NCBI GenBank assembly: GCA_949300325.1
Contig: CASGDQ010000013.1
Coordinates: 1 to 64,000 of the forward strand
DNA: 64,000 nucleotides
Source of the DNA: an uncultured Spirochaetales bacterium
GTDB taxonomy: Bacteria > Spirochaetota > Spirochaetia > Sphaerochaetales > Sphaerochaetaceae
Direction of reading: 5' to 3'
Both the position numbers and the translations under genes were made by a program. Numbering within the stretch: position 1 is the stretch's first letter; each line of letters starts with the position of its first letter. Positions 1-7,962 of this stretch are shown piece after piece. The notes below the pieces were generated by a model. The model saw only the letters and a list, made by a program, of their open reading frames with translations. It did not search any database and had not been told where the DNA came from.

Positions 1-10
1 GAAACAGATA

Positions 11-310
11 TCAAGCGCCCATCACTTCTTTTCGAAGGATTGCGTTAATCTTTGTCTGATACCCCTTTCCCTCAGCTTTGAGAGCTGCAAGAACATCATT
101 GTCAATCATGATAGTTATTTTGCTTTTTGTAGGTTTATACCATTCTGGATGGACTTCATAACCTCTCTTCGCTTCCTTCAATTGTTCTGCCGTAAGGCGC
201 GGACAATCTGAGAAATCAGTATCAACGTGGTTTTCCAGCTCACGCTTTTCTTCTTCACTCATCGGCGGTATCTTTCTAGCTTCTTCCATAGTAACCCTTT
301 TTACAGCCAT
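11..310 (-). CDS. brnA: BrnA-type antitoxin
   Basis: 99-aa protein of the BrnA family, the DNA-binding antitoxin of BrnT/BrnA type II toxin-antitoxin modules. The N-terminal part is charged and helical, with Glu/Lys-rich stretches. The C-terminal third (about residues 62-96, from KSKITIMIDNDV) reads as the ribbon-helix-helix that in this family binds the operator and caps the toxin. Its start lies inside the 3' end of the brnT reading frame, as is usual for these modules. The partner toxin gene is frameshifted (see 276-557), so this appears to be an orphan antitoxin. Families of this kind repress their own promoter. The family call rests on the C-terminal motif and the position next to brnT. 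Confidence 0.85.
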   Translation of the reverse strand: MAVKRVTMEEARKIPPMSEEEKRELENHVDTDFSDCPRLTAEQLKEAKRGYEVHPEWYKPTKSKITIMIDNDVLAALKAEGKGYQTKINAILRKEVMGA

Positions 311-557
311 CGATTTCCTCCTGAACTGCCTTTCTTGCAGATATTATTCTTAATCACATCCTCAGCTCTCTCCGTATAAACGACAAAAAGAACAGAATCA
401 ACAAAACCTATTGCATTCCATCTATCTTCATGTTCATAGGGATCAGGGATTTCAAGATGCATTGGATCTAAGAAAACCTGGAGAGCTTTTCGAAACCTAC
501 TTTATGCTTCTCAATATTCTTCCGGTTCTTATTTTCATCCCATTCAAAATGCATCAT
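276..557 (-). pseudogene. brnT: BrnT-type toxin, disrupted by two frameshifts
   Basis: The first segment begins at an ATG near 557 (or 554) after a GAGG element and reads MHFEWDENKNRKNIEKHKVGFE, the classic BrnT N-terminus, then hits a TAG at 468-470. In another frame the next stretch (about 486 down to 350) continues as VFLDPMHLEIPDPYEHEDRW and SVLFVVYTERAEDVI, matching the BrnT core. A third frame then reads RIISARKAVQEEI, the conserved BrnT C-terminal motif, ending at a TAG at 276-278. One base appears lost near 475-490 and one gained near 350. Total length (about 94 codons) is normal for BrnT. It is either an inactivated toxin or two sequencing or assembly errors; the first is favoured because the two lie far apart. 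Confidence 0.8.
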
Positions 558-573
558 GCACATCCTCATAACA

Positions 574-602
574 ATATTAAAATATATGTATAATTTTTGC
601 AA
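574..602 (-). promoter_or_regulatory. Probable brnTA promoter
   Basis: On the minus strand TTGCAA (597-602) is followed after exactly 17 nt by TAATAT (574-579), about 17 nt before the brnT start. A perfect 12-bp palindrome (GCGATATATCGC, 631-642) lies about 29 bp upstream of the -35 element and could be a binding site, though BrnA operators usually overlap the promoter. Confidence 0.5.
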
Positions 603-1184
603 GAAAAACACCCTAGACTCAGGATGTTCAGCGATATATCGCACTAATCTACATATAAACAATATCACATCCGAAAACCATGTCCAACACTATGGAACAT
701 CGGAAAAGGAATGTTATATTGAAAAATCATTTCTCAGTCATCCCGAGCAGCTTCTTTATTTTCATATATTCTCGATTCGCTGATTAGTCTTATTTTCTTC
801 TTTAAGGTTTTCTCTCAACAAGGTATAAACGACTTTATGGCTGAGATGAGGCAGTGGTAGAAAAAAATACAAGGACAAGGATAATATCACAATTGGCCTC
901 ATGCTAAAGACTCGCGATAAAGTTTCGGTCTCTTACATAAAACGGGATAATATATGATATGGAATATCAAATTATTAACAGGCAATAAATTAGACCGTGT
1001 GTTAATTGAAATTACATAGTTGATATCCTTAACTATACCGCTCAAAAAGAATACTCATATCTCTTTATATTTAAAGAAATTATTTTTGATTCACGCTAAT
1101 TCATAGTTTATATTTAGGAATTCAAGTTAGAAAAGGGAATGCATGTACCACATATACTACCAGAAGTGTTCAAGCTTTTTGAAA
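603..1184. other. AT-rich stretch with no supported gene
   Basis: About 580 bp between the brnTA promoter and the tRNA-Val terminator. It is visibly AT-richer than the rest of the window. All six frames are interrupted often, and only short open stretches exist, none with a ribosome-binding site and a recognisable motif. The palindrome at 631-642 is the only clear structure. Together with the broken toxin and the neighbouring tRNA it may be a decayed remnant of acquired DNA, but no element can be named. Confidence 0.5.
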
Positions 1185-1187
1185 GCA

Positions 1188-1232
1188 AAAAGAAAAGGCA
1201 TCTAATTACTTATACAGTAAGAAGATGCCTTA
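1188..1232 (-). terminator. Terminator of tRNA-Val
   Basis: On the minus strand a 9-bp stem (AAGGCATCT at 1223-1231 with AGATGCCTT at 1195-1203) is followed by a T-rich run. It starts right after the 3' end of the tRNA. Confidence 0.8.
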
Positions 1233-1233
1233 A

Positions 1234-1305
1234 TGGGCGATGGCAGGATCGAACTGCCGACTTCCACGATGTCAACGTGACACTCTCCCGCTGAGTTAAC
1301 CGCCC
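1234..1305 (-). tRNA. tRNA-Val (GAC)
   Basis: A 72-nt cloverleaf reads on the minus strand. The acceptor stem pairs GGGCGGT with ATCGCCC, the anticodon stem-loop carries TTGACAT (anticodon GAC, valine), and the T arm is GGCAG-TTCGATC-CTGCC. The discriminator is A. The CCA end is not encoded: the next bases are TTA. Confidence 0.95.
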
Positions 1306-1321
1306 GTTTTTGTACTCCACT

Positions 1322-1350
1322 AATATGCCAAAAACTGAAGATTATTTCAA
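1322..1350 (-). promoter_or_regulatory. Promoter of tRNA-Val
   Basis: TTGAAA (1345-1350) and CATATT (1322-1327) on the minus strand are separated by 17 nt. The -10 element ends 16 nt before the mature 5' end of the tRNA. Confidence 0.55.
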
Positions 1351-1411
1351 TAGGTTTTAGCAAAAATAATAATTTTGCAATCTTAGCCTTCCTCTGCAGC
1401 AAAAATGACGA

Positions 1412-1449
1412 TTGACAAAACAAATCATAAGTATTCTTATAATAAGGAT
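1412..1449 (+). promoter_or_regulatory. Promoter and candidate operator of the MarR gene
   Basis: TTGACA (1412-1417) precedes a TATAAT (1438-1443); the 20-nt spacing is long. An inverted repeat ATTCTTAT-A-ATAAGGAT (1433-1449, 7 of 8 pairs) overlaps the -10 element, the usual place for a MarR autorepression site. Confidence 0.5.
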
Positions 1450-1471
1450 TCTAATAATTTGAGGAGATTAT

Positions 1472-1891
1472 ATGGAAAGCCTGCACAGGATGCTTATGAG
1501 AACGGATTACGCCATCATGAAGCACATTCATTCGAAAGCTTTTGCCATCGGACTTACCCCTGGACAACCCAAAATACTCGAATTCCTTTACCCTGACCTT
1601 GAAACGGATCAAAAGACGATTGCCGCCAACTGCCTCATCGAACAAGCTACAGTAGGCAGCATTCTTTTAAATATGGAGAAGAAAGGGCTTATCGAAAGGT
1701 TCAGGAAAAATGGAAACAGGAGATCCCTTTATGTGAAACTGACAAAAGAAGGGAAAGGCAAAGCAGAGGAAATGCTTGAAGTTTTTTCGGCAATAGATGA
1801 GGAAGCAACAAAACTTCTTACCATCGAAGAGAAAAAGGAAGTCTTGGTTTTGCTGAAAAAAATATGCGAGGCGGTCAATGGCAGATGCTGA
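1472..1891 (+). CDS. MarR-family transcriptional regulator
   Basis: 139-aa winged-helix repressor. The central part (about residues 28-95) has the MarR order: LTPGQPKILEFL recognition-scaffold helix, TIAANCLIEQATVGSIL helix-turn-helix, then a wing with KKGLIERFRKNGNRRSLYVKLT. N- and C-terminal helices would form the dimer. The start follows GAGGAGATT at good spacing. Its end overlaps the next gene by 14 nt, so the two are co-transcribed and translationally coupled, and it probably controls that membrane protein. An imperfect palindrome over its -10 region suggests autoregulation. The ligand is unknown; MarR proteins commonly sense phenolics, oxidants or drugs. Confidence 0.9.
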   Translation: MESLHRMLMRTDYAIMKHIHSKAFAIGLTPGQPKILEFLYPDLETDQKTIAANCLIEQATVGSILLNMEKKGLIERFRKNGNRRSLYVKLTKEGKGKAEEMLEVFSAIDEEATKLLTIEEKKEVLVLLKKICEAVNGRC

Positions 1892-2549
1892 GGCTGTTTT
1901 TCCAAAAAAAGGTCATCTGGCGTCAAGAGTACTGATCTTATGCATCGGCCTCAGCATAATGGCCTTCGGTGTTGCTTTTTCAATCAAATCCGATCTCGGC
2001 ACCTCCCCTATATCGACACTTCCGTATGTCACAAGCCTTGTTTTTGGCTTGAGCGTCGGAAGCACAACCATAATCATGAATATCTTTTTTGTTTTGCTGC
2101 AGATACTGATCTTAAGGAAAAACTATGATTGGATTCAGCTGCTGCAGATTCCGGCGGCAATGCTGTTCGGCGCGATGATAGATCTTGCAGGATTTGCTAT
2201 AAGATCTTTTTCTTGTACCTCCTATGCATCGGCATGTGCCTACTGTCTGATAGGCATCATACTTATAGCGCTTGGCATAAGGCTTGAAGTCGAAGCTGGG
2301 CTGATAACCACGGCAGGAGAAGGCATCGTGCTGGCGATATGCAAGCTGAAGAGCAAACTAAAATTCGGAAATGTCAAAATCTGCTTTGACCTTACCTTGG
2401 TCCTGACATCTTTAATAGTATCCATACTTTTTCTCTCTTCAATCCAAGGTATACGCGAAGGGACTGCCGCAGCTGCGGTATTCGTCGGCCTATTTACTAA
2501 GATTTTGAAAGATCCTGTAAAAAAGACGGTATCTGTCTTTTTACAATAG
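1878..2549 (+). CDS. YczE/YitT-like integral membrane protein
   Basis: 223-aa protein with about five to six hydrophobic segments. The start region (VLILCIGLSIMAFGVAFS, then KSDLGTSPISTLPY) is the hallmark of the YczE/YyaS/YitT membrane family, whose biochemical role is not settled; some members sit beside regulators of antibiotic or small-molecule export. The ATG follows GAGGCGGTCA and lies inside the end of the MarR gene (14-nt overlap). No enzymatic motif is visible. It is probably an effector or transport-related membrane protein controlled by the upstream MarR regulator. Confidence 0.8.
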   Translation: MADAEAVFPKKGHLASRVLILCIGLSIMAFGVAFSIKSDLGTSPISTLPYVTSLVFGLSVGSTTIIMNIFFVLLQILILRKNYDWIQLLQIPAAMLFGAMIDLAGFAIRSFSCTSYASACAYCLIGIILIALGIRLEVEAGLITTAGEGIVLAICKLKSKLKFGNVKICFDLTLVLTSLIVSILFLSSIQGIREGTAAAAVFVGLFTKILKDPVKKTVSVFLQ

Positions 2550-2604
2550 TTTTACATTAAACACATATGAAGTTCACAAATGCCGGCTATGCTATGGCTG
2601 TGAA

Positions 2605-2634
2605 ATGAAAAAGGCCTCCAATGGATAAAGGCCG
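2605..2634 (-). terminator. Terminator of the AraC-family gene
   Basis: On the minus strand GGCCTT-loop-AGGCC is followed by TTTTTC. It lies about 35 nt beyond the stop of the AraC-type gene. Confidence 0.6.
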
Positions 2635-2668
2635 CAGCAAAGAGGGCAGCTGGATGCGAGCCCCTTTT

Positions 2669-3544
2669 TTATTCGTCCCTTCCCTTCTTCCTCATTTCAC
2701 TCGGACTTTCGCCGAAGAATGAGGAAAAAGCCGATGAGAAAGTGGATATGTCCTTGTACCCGACATCTGCAGAAATCTCGTTGACCGATTTTGTGCTGTT
2801 TATCAAAAGCAGCCGTGCATAATCCATTTTCAGCTCCTTGACTTTCTGGCCGGGAGAACTGTTGTAAAGGGCGTTGCAAATCCTTGTAAGCTGGCTGCGG
2901 CTGTAATTCAGGTAATTGCACAAATCATCTACAGTCCATGGGAGATATATGGTTTTTGACACATCGCTCCAGAGTCTGGCGAATCTCTCGCGGTAATAAA
3001 GAAGATCGCTTTCGCCTATCGATGAAAGTATTCTTTCAAGGTTTAATATGAACACATGCTCGCAATGATCTATTATCTCCTCGCTGAATGGATCATGGTA
3101 CATATCCTCATCAATGATATCTACCATGGAACTTTTTAAATAGCGTCCATTGGTGAACGGCACCACGCGGTAGTCGAAATCCTTGTTCGGAAAACGCGGT
3201 GCATCATGGTAAAAGGTCATCCAGATGTGCTCCCAAGGCTTATTTCCTACAGTTTCTTCCCTATGGCCCTGCCCTGTGGGACTTGAGATGAAAGCCTCTC
3301 CGGATGAGACGGTAAATACCGTACCATCCTCCATCAGAAACCTTCCATTTCCGGAAAGCGTCAGCACAACGACATAAAAACCTTTAGCGGCTATCCTCTC
3401 CACCCAGAAATCCGAGTCGTGTATTCCATATCCACCCTCCTTCACCCGGGCCGCTTTAAAGCATGCCGAACCGATGAGTTTTGACGACAAATGGTATTGC
3501 TCGAAATATCTTGGGGAATGGACGATTTCACGCACGTACTTCAT
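2669..3544 (-). CDS. AraC-family transcriptional regulator
   Basis: 291 aa. The N-terminal half is a cupin-like sensor domain (VLTLSGNGRFLMEDG, then VSSGEAFISSPTGQGHRE). The C-terminal 100 residues hold two helix-turn-helix units, the second reading SVNEISADVGYKDISTFSSA followed by FFGESPSEMRK, typical of AraC/XylS sugar regulators. The ATG at 3542-3544 is chosen over an upstream one at 3583 because a TTGAGA-17 nt-TATCAT promoter sits between them, with its -10 only 6 nt before this ATG. It is divergent from the ABC operon at 3707-7334, which it probably controls in response to the imported sugar. Confidence 0.85.
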   Translation of the reverse strand: MKYVREIVHSPRYFEQYHLSSKLIGSACFKAARVKEGGYGIHDSDFWVERIAAKGFYVVVLTLSGNGRFLMEDGTVFTVSSGEAFISSPTGQGHREETVGNKPWEHIWMTFYHDAPRFPNKDFDYRVVPFTNGRYLKSSMVDIIDEDMYHDPFSEEIIDHCEHVFILNLERILSSIGESDLLYYRERFARLWSDVSKTIYLPWTVDDLCNYLNYSRSQLTRICNALYNSSPGQKVKELKMDYARLLLINSTKSVNEISADVGYKDISTFSSAFSSFFGESPSEMRKKGRDE

Positions 3545-3550
3545 TCTTTT

Positions 3551-3579
3551 ATGATAAAGTATTGCAACCAAATTCTCAA
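3551..3579 (-). promoter_or_regulatory. Promoter of the AraC-type gene, apparently leaderless
   Basis: TTGAGA (3574-3579), 17-nt spacer, TATCAT (3551-3556) on the minus strand. The ATG begins 6 nt after the -10 element, so transcription should start at or next to the start codon. No Shine-Dalgarno sequence is present. Confidence 0.5.
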
Positions 3580-3706
3580 CCATGCAACAAATTCAAAAAT
3601 ATTTACAACAAAAAAGACAACATAAACCGTAAAAAAACTGATAGTCTGTACCTAGGAGAAATCCCAAATACAACAATTATCAATTTTTTTCAGGAGGAAG
3701 AAAAAA

Positions 3707-4285
3707 ATGGGTGAATTCCCTTATGATCCATGGCAGAAATGCAAGACACGTTCCGGTCTTGCTGCAGATCTTGTGATTTCCGCACTTCAGAAGGAAATCA
3801 GAAGGAACCATCCGGAAAATGCGGCAACCCTTGCCTATGAGATGCTCATCACCAGCGAGGACATGGAGGAATACCTCTGGTTCCGCCTTAAAACGATAAG
3901 CGTAGAGGATATCGGATTTGCCGAACCAAACGCACCTATCCTCATCGGAGTTTTGGACCAGATGAGAAAGACTGTCAAGCAGTCCGGAGACAGAGGCCTT
4001 CTTGCCATCCATGCAGTCAGATATCTCTGCCAGTGCAAGAAAGACAGATCCAGCGATGAGATGTACAACTGGATAATGAAGGAATACAAGGCCGGCAACC
4101 TCAAGCCGATCATTCCTGATTATGCGGTTGACAAGCATACCCTTCAGGGCCAGCTTGACGGAAGAAACGAAGATGATTTCTATGCCGAAGGCTCCAAAGT
4201 CGTACCTGAATGGGAAGGAAGAGACAAGACTTATAGGGAAAGGATCCTGAAGATCCTTGAGGACAATAAGAAACAGGGAAAATAA
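3707..4285 (+). CDS. Protein resembling the C-terminal region of RarA/MgsA, without the ATPase
   Basis: 192 aa. Two stretches recall the C-terminal tetramerisation region of RarA/MgsA AAA+ proteins: ISVEDIGFAEPNAP (RarA has the like of SEDIGLADPQAL) and GLLAIHAVRYLCQCKKDR (RarA: AVIYLALAPKSN). A later QLDGRNEDDFYAEGSK resembles the RarA tail. There is no Walker A or B and no room for an ATPase domain. The ATG follows a strong AGGAGG. It is the first gene of a sugar ABC operon, 15 nt ahead of the binding-protein gene, which gives no obvious link to DNA repair. Its function is unknown; the resemblance was made by eye. Confidence 0.55.
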   Translation: MGEFPYDPWQKCKTRSGLAADLVISALQKEIRRNHPENAATLAYEMLITSEDMEEYLWFRLKTISVEDIGFAEPNAPILIGVLDQMRKTVKQSGDRGLLAIHAVRYLCQCKKDRSSDEMYNWIMKEYKAGNLKPIIPDYAVDKHTLQGQLDGRNEDDFYAEGSKVVPEWEGRDKTYRERILKILEDNKKQGK

Positions 4286-4300
4286 TCCGAGGAGGAGAAA

Positions 4301-5605
4301 ATGAAAAAAATCCTGACTGTAACAGCCATGCTGCTCTGCTGCGCCGCATTCTGTTTTGCAATGGGTGGTTCTGAAACGGCAGCCACCGAGACCCAGAGGG
4401 TCGTCACCACTGTCAACAGCGCCACCTACACCAACGAGGAATGGTTCAACAAGATGAACGAGGATTTCGAAAAGGAAACAGGAATCCATGTTCATGTAGA
4501 TCCGGTTCCCGGCGATGAGATGGAGTATGTCAACAAAATCAATATCGATCTTCTTGCAGGAAGCGATGTCGACATCATCGAGACGCTTGGACCGAAGAAC
4601 TACAGCAGAAGAATCGAGGCTGGATTCTTCGCACCGCTTGACGATCTTGTAAATAAGGATGATGCTGTCAAGCTCTATGGCGTGAACCTTCCTGTTGAAG
4701 ATGATGGATTCTTCTATGCACTGCCCTTCAAGCAGGAGATGTACTGCGTATTCTACAACAAGAACCTTTTTGACGAGGCTGGAGTTGCATATCCGGAAGG
4801 ACCTTGGACCTGGGACGAGTATGTAGAGACTGCTCAGAAGATCTCCAATCCTAAAAAAGGCATATACGGCTCATTCATGAACGCAGACCTTCCTTGGCTC
4901 TACATGCCTGCTCAGCAGCTTGAAGTATCCTTCTACAAGGAAGACGGAACCTGTAATTTCGATGCACCGGAATTCAGGGAAGCTGCAGAATGGTTCAAAT
5001 ATGTAAGCAACGAGCTTCAGATCCAGCCTACAGTGGAGACTCTTGAAGGAGAGAACGCAAACTGGAACTACTACGCTCTTGAAGGCTACCGCCTTGCGAT
5101 GTTCCCTCAGGGCAACTGGTTCACCAGGCTTTTGAACAGTGAAGTCGATTATCCTAAAGATTGGAAATACGGCATCGCACCGCTTCCGTCCGCAGGAGAA
5201 AACGGCAACAACAACCTCGTATCCCTCGGCTATGTCTCAATGAACAAGAATGCCGCACACCCTGAAGAAGCTCTCATCTATCTTGAATGGATTGCTGAAA
5301 ACCAGTGGAAATACGAGGGAGGAATCCCTGCTTTCGCCACAATGACCGAAGAACAGCAGGATCTTGCTTTCGGAGCTATTGCTGAAGCATCCAACGGGCA
5401 GATCACAGTAGAGGATCTTTATGAAAACCTCATCAATACTGGAATGGGCACCGCCAGCAGCGATATCGTCGGAACAGCAAGTGCCGAGTACTATAATATC
5501 GTCAAGGAAGAGCTCATCGCTTTCAACATGGACATCCAGTCCATCGATCAGACGATTGCTAATATTGTTTCAAGGGTTAACGAGGCAATAGCAAACGCCG
5601 AGTGA
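4301..5605 (+). CDS. Sugar ABC transporter substrate-binding protein (family 1)
   Basis: 434-aa extracytoplasmic receptor of a carbohydrate ABC importer. It has an N-terminal signal (KKILTVTAMLLCCAAFCFA) followed by a GGSET-type linker; Cys-18 could be a loose spirochaetal lipobox, otherwise cleavage after FA is likely. The mature part has the family-1 features: DVDIIETLGPKNYSRRIEAGFFAPLDDLV near the N-terminus, GPWTWDEYVETAQKI in the middle and MFPQGNWF in the second lobe. The start follows GAGGAGGAG. Two permease genes follow directly, but no ATPase gene is present, so it would use a shared MsmK/MalK-type ATPase encoded elsewhere. The sugar is not predictable. Confidence 0.9.
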   Translation: MKKILTVTAMLLCCAAFCFAMGGSETAATETQRVVTTVNSATYTNEEWFNKMNEDFEKETGIHVHVDPVPGDEMEYVNKINIDLLAGSDVDIIETLGPKNYSRRIEAGFFAPLDDLVNKDDAVKLYGVNLPVEDDGFFYALPFKQEMYCVFYNKNLFDEAGVAYPEGPWTWDEYVETAQKISNPKKGIYGSFMNADLPWLYMPAQQLEVSFYKEDGTCNFDAPEFREAAEWFKYVSNELQIQPTVETLEGENANWNYYALEGYRLAMFPQGNWFTRLLNSEVDYPKDWKYGIAPLPSAGENGNNNLVSLGYVSMNKNAAHPEEALIYLEWIAENQWKYEGGIPAFATMTEEQQDLAFGAIAEASNGQITVEDLYENLINTGMGTASSDIVGTASAEYYNIVKEELIAFNMDIQSIDQTIANIVSRVNEAIANAE

Positions 5606-5625
5606 ATCCGGGAGAGGTAACAGAA

Positions 5626-6519
5626 ATGAAAAACCAGTCCCTTGCAAAGGATAGGACGGAAAAAGCGGCATGGCTCTTCATAGCCCCGTTCGTCTTGATG
5701 TTCATAATTTTCAAGCTGTACCCGATGATATACGGGGTGGTGGTAAGCTTTTGGGGCAGAAACTCCGAGTCAAAACTCACCGATACAACGTTCGTATGGT
5801 TTGAGAATTACCAGAAGGTGCTCACAAGCTCTTCCTTCTACCAGGCTTTCGGACATTCGATCATCTTTTCGATCGTATATACCGTGATCATAATGGCTTT
5901 TGGTTTCCTTATTGCCATTCTTCTGAACAAACCGTTTAAGGGAAGAACGGCGATAAGAACCTGCTTCTACATCCCGTATGTAACCAACATGATCGCAGTC
6001 GGAGTCGTGTTCAAATATCTGTTCAATCCCACAAGGGGACCGGTCAACGCCATATTCAGGCTATTCGATGTTGCTGGACCAAAATGGTTCAACAGCACCA
6101 CGCTTGCTCTGCCGCTTACTGCAATAGTGGCGGCATGGGCAGCCATGGCGTTCAATATCATCACCTGCCTCGCAGGACTGCAGGATATTCCTGAGGATAT
6201 GTACGAGGTCGGTGAAATAGAAGGCATAACCTTCTGGCAGAAGATAAAATACATAATTCTTCCCCAGATGGCCCCGACATTGTTCATGCTCTTGACCATC
6301 ACGCTCATAAACTCGTTCAAGAACTATGCAACGATTGTCGGCCTTACCGGAGGCGGACCTGCAGGAGCGACAAAGGTCGTTTCGCTTCTGATTTATGATG
6401 ATGCGTTCAAGTACATGAAATTCAGCATTGCTAGCGCAGAGGGCGTGATATTCACGATCTTCATCATCCTCGTCAACAGAATAGTGACAAAAGTGAGGTC
6501 GGTATGGGAAAGCAGATAA
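5626..6519 (+). CDS. Sugar ABC transporter permease (MalF/UgpA type)
   Basis: 297-aa inner-membrane protein with six hydrophobic segments and the EAA loop (YEVGEIEGITFWQKIKYIILP) that docks the ATPase. The N-terminal TEKAAWLFIAPFVLMF segment is typical of the first CUT1 permease. The ATG at 5626 is preferred over an in-frame GTG at 5602, because GGAGAGG lies at good spacing before it. It lies 20 nt after the binding-protein stop and overlaps the next permease by 16 nt. It would form a heterodimer with that permease. Confidence 0.92.
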   Translation: MKNQSLAKDRTEKAAWLFIAPFVLMFIIFKLYPMIYGVVVSFWGRNSESKLTDTTFVWFENYQKVLTSSSFYQAFGHSIIFSIVYTVIIMAFGFLIAILLNKPFKGRTAIRTCFYIPYVTNMIAVGVVFKYLFNPTRGPVNAIFRLFDVAGPKWFNSTTLALPLTAIVAAWAAMAFNIITCLAGLQDIPEDMYEVGEIEGITFWQKIKYIILPQMAPTLFMLLTITLINSFKNYATIVGLTGGGPAGATKVVSLLIYDDAFKYMKFSIASAEGVIFTIFIILVNRIVTKVRSVWESR

Positions 6520-7334
6520 GAAAAACAGATGTGAAGAAAACGGTATCCATCCTGATCCTTTTCATCCTGGCATTGATGATGGTCTATCCGTTCATAATGA
6601 TGATCGCAATTTCTTTCCGGCCTGCCGGGCAGGCTTATGAGCCATTGTTTGCAAAAGTCAATCTGACGATGAGGAATTACAGCCAGGTGCTTTCGCATAA
6701 GAACTTCCCAAACTGGTATATGAATACCATCGTCACGGTTGTGATAACGATAATCCTCCGTCTGATTGTGACCCTTCCTGCCGCCTACGGCTTTGCAAGG
6801 CTCAACATAAAAGGCGGGAAGCTCGTGTTCGCATGCCTTGTGGCGACGATGATGGTTCCTGGGGAAACCACCATGGTTCCAAGATATCTTTATTTCCAGA
6901 GTCTGCATCTGCTTGACTCCATCTGGGTAATAGTCCTTCCTGAATGCAGCGAGGTGTTCTATCTGGTGCTGATGACCGAATTCTTCCGTTCGATCCCGAA
7001 CGATTTCACGGAAGCGGCAAAAATAGATGGAGCCGGACATCTGTTGATACTTTCGAGGATATTCATCCCGCTTTCGGGTCCTTCGATTGCTACAACGGTC
7101 CTGTTCAGCTTCATAAACATCTGGAACAACTATCTTGATCCCTACCTCTTCATAAAGTCTGTGAGCAGGCAGCTCATAACCCCTGCCCTGCAGCTTTTCC
7201 AAGAGCAGGGAGGTGCGAACGTTCCGGTGCAGCTTGCAGGATCGGCCATAGCCTTGATACCGGTCATAATACTCTTCATCTTTACTCAGAAATACTTCAT
7301 CGCAGGTGTTTCATCTTCAGGAATCAAAGGCTGA
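6504..7334 (+). CDS. Sugar ABC transporter permease (MalG/UgpE type)
   Basis: 276 aa with six membrane segments. The EAA loop reads NDFTEAAKIDGAGHLLILSRIFIPLSGP, and the C-terminus FIAGVSSSGIKG is the usual CUT1 second-permease ending. It overlaps the upstream permease by 16 nt and ends the operon, just before a strong terminator. It pairs with the upstream permease and takes substrate from the binding protein at 4301-5605. Confidence 0.92.
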   Translation: MGKQIRKTDVKKTVSILILFILALMMVYPFIMMIAISFRPAGQAYEPLFAKVNLTMRNYSQVLSHKNFPNWYMNTIVTVVITIILRLIVTLPAAYGFARLNIKGGKLVFACLVATMMVPGETTMVPRYLYFQSLHLLDSIWVIVLPECSEVFYLVLMTEFFRSIPNDFTEAAKIDGAGHLLILSRIFIPLSGPSIATTVLFSFINIWNNYLDPYLFIKSVSRQLITPALQLFQEQGGANVPVQLAGSAIALIPVIILFIFTQKYFIAGVSSSGIKG

Positions 7335-7341
7335 GACCAAC

Positions 7342-7376
7342 GGGGCTGCAAAAAAAGCAGCCCTGTATTTTTTTTC
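7342..7376 (+). terminator. Terminator of the sugar ABC operon
   Basis: GGGCTGC, a loop of A residues, then GCAGCCC and TGTATTTTTTTT. It lies just after the last permease stop. Confidence 0.9.
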
Positions 7377-7482
7377 TCTTTCCAACCAAGAAAAGCACAA
7401 TCCTGATTCAGGCTTTCTAATTTGACCTTTATCCGTTTTGCTGTTATCTCTAGTATTAAAAAGAATCAATAGGAAGGTTAAT

Positions 7483-7962
7483 ATGGGCTACTCCATTGTT
7501 TTTTCCTCAAAAACGGGGAATACCGCTTCTTTAGCAGACCGCATAGAAAGCACACTGGGTAAAGATAACTGCATATATAAGGGGGCTCCCGATGAAAGGG
7601 CTTATGCGGCAGATACTCTTTACATCGGTTTTTGGACATGCATGGGCTCCTGCGACAAGGATATTGAGAAATTCATCTCATCGCTGAAGGATAAGAACAT
7701 ATTCCTTTTCGGTACGGCAGGCTTTGGTGGAAGCAAAGATTATTTTTCAAAAATACTTGAAAACGTCGAAAAAAACATCGACCCTTCATGCAAACTCATA
7801 GGATCTTACATGTGCCAGGGCAGGATGCCTATGTCGGTAAGGGAAAAATATCTTAAGATGGACGAGCAAAAAGCAAAGCCGATGATCGAGAATTTCGACC
7901 GCGCCCTGAATCATCCAGATGAGAACGATCTAAGCAGTCTAGAGAAGGCTCTCAGATCATAA
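7483..7962 (+). CDS. Flavodoxin-family protein resembling BilS
   Basis: 159-aa flavodoxin-fold protein. The FMN phosphate-binding loop is visible near the start (YSIVFSSKTGNTASLADRI). GFWTCMGSCDKDIEKFISSLKDKNIFLFGTAGFGGS and the later YMCQGRMPMSVREKY and NFDRALNHPDENDL closely follow the pattern I associate with the flavodoxin-like BilS proteins of bilirubin-reductase loci. No BilR-like reductase is nearby, so a specific role in tetrapyrrole reduction is not supported here. The start at 7483 follows AGGAAGG; an in-frame upstream start is less likely. It is monocistronic and its end overlaps the convergent MFS gene by 6 nt. Confidence 0.8.
   Translation: MGYSIVFSSKTGNTASLADRIESTLGKDNCIYKGAPDERAYAADTLYIGFWTCMGSCDKDIEKFISSLKDKNIFLFGTAGFGGSKDYFSKILENVEKNIDPSCKLIGSYMCQGRMPMSVREKYLKMDEQKAKPMIENFDRALNHPDENDLSSLEKALRS

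Noticed and set aside
3545..3583. Earlier ATG for the AraC-type gene
   Set aside because: It would place the probable promoter inside the coding region, and the extra residues do not fit the family.
3680..4495. Long minus-strand open frame of 271 codons
   Set aside because: It is antisense to the RarA-tail-like and binding-protein genes, has no ribosome-binding site, and its product shows no motif.
6393..7202. Long minus-strand open frame of 269 codons
   Set aside because: It is antisense to the second sugar permease, whose motifs and operon position are clear. The composition is typical of a shadow frame.
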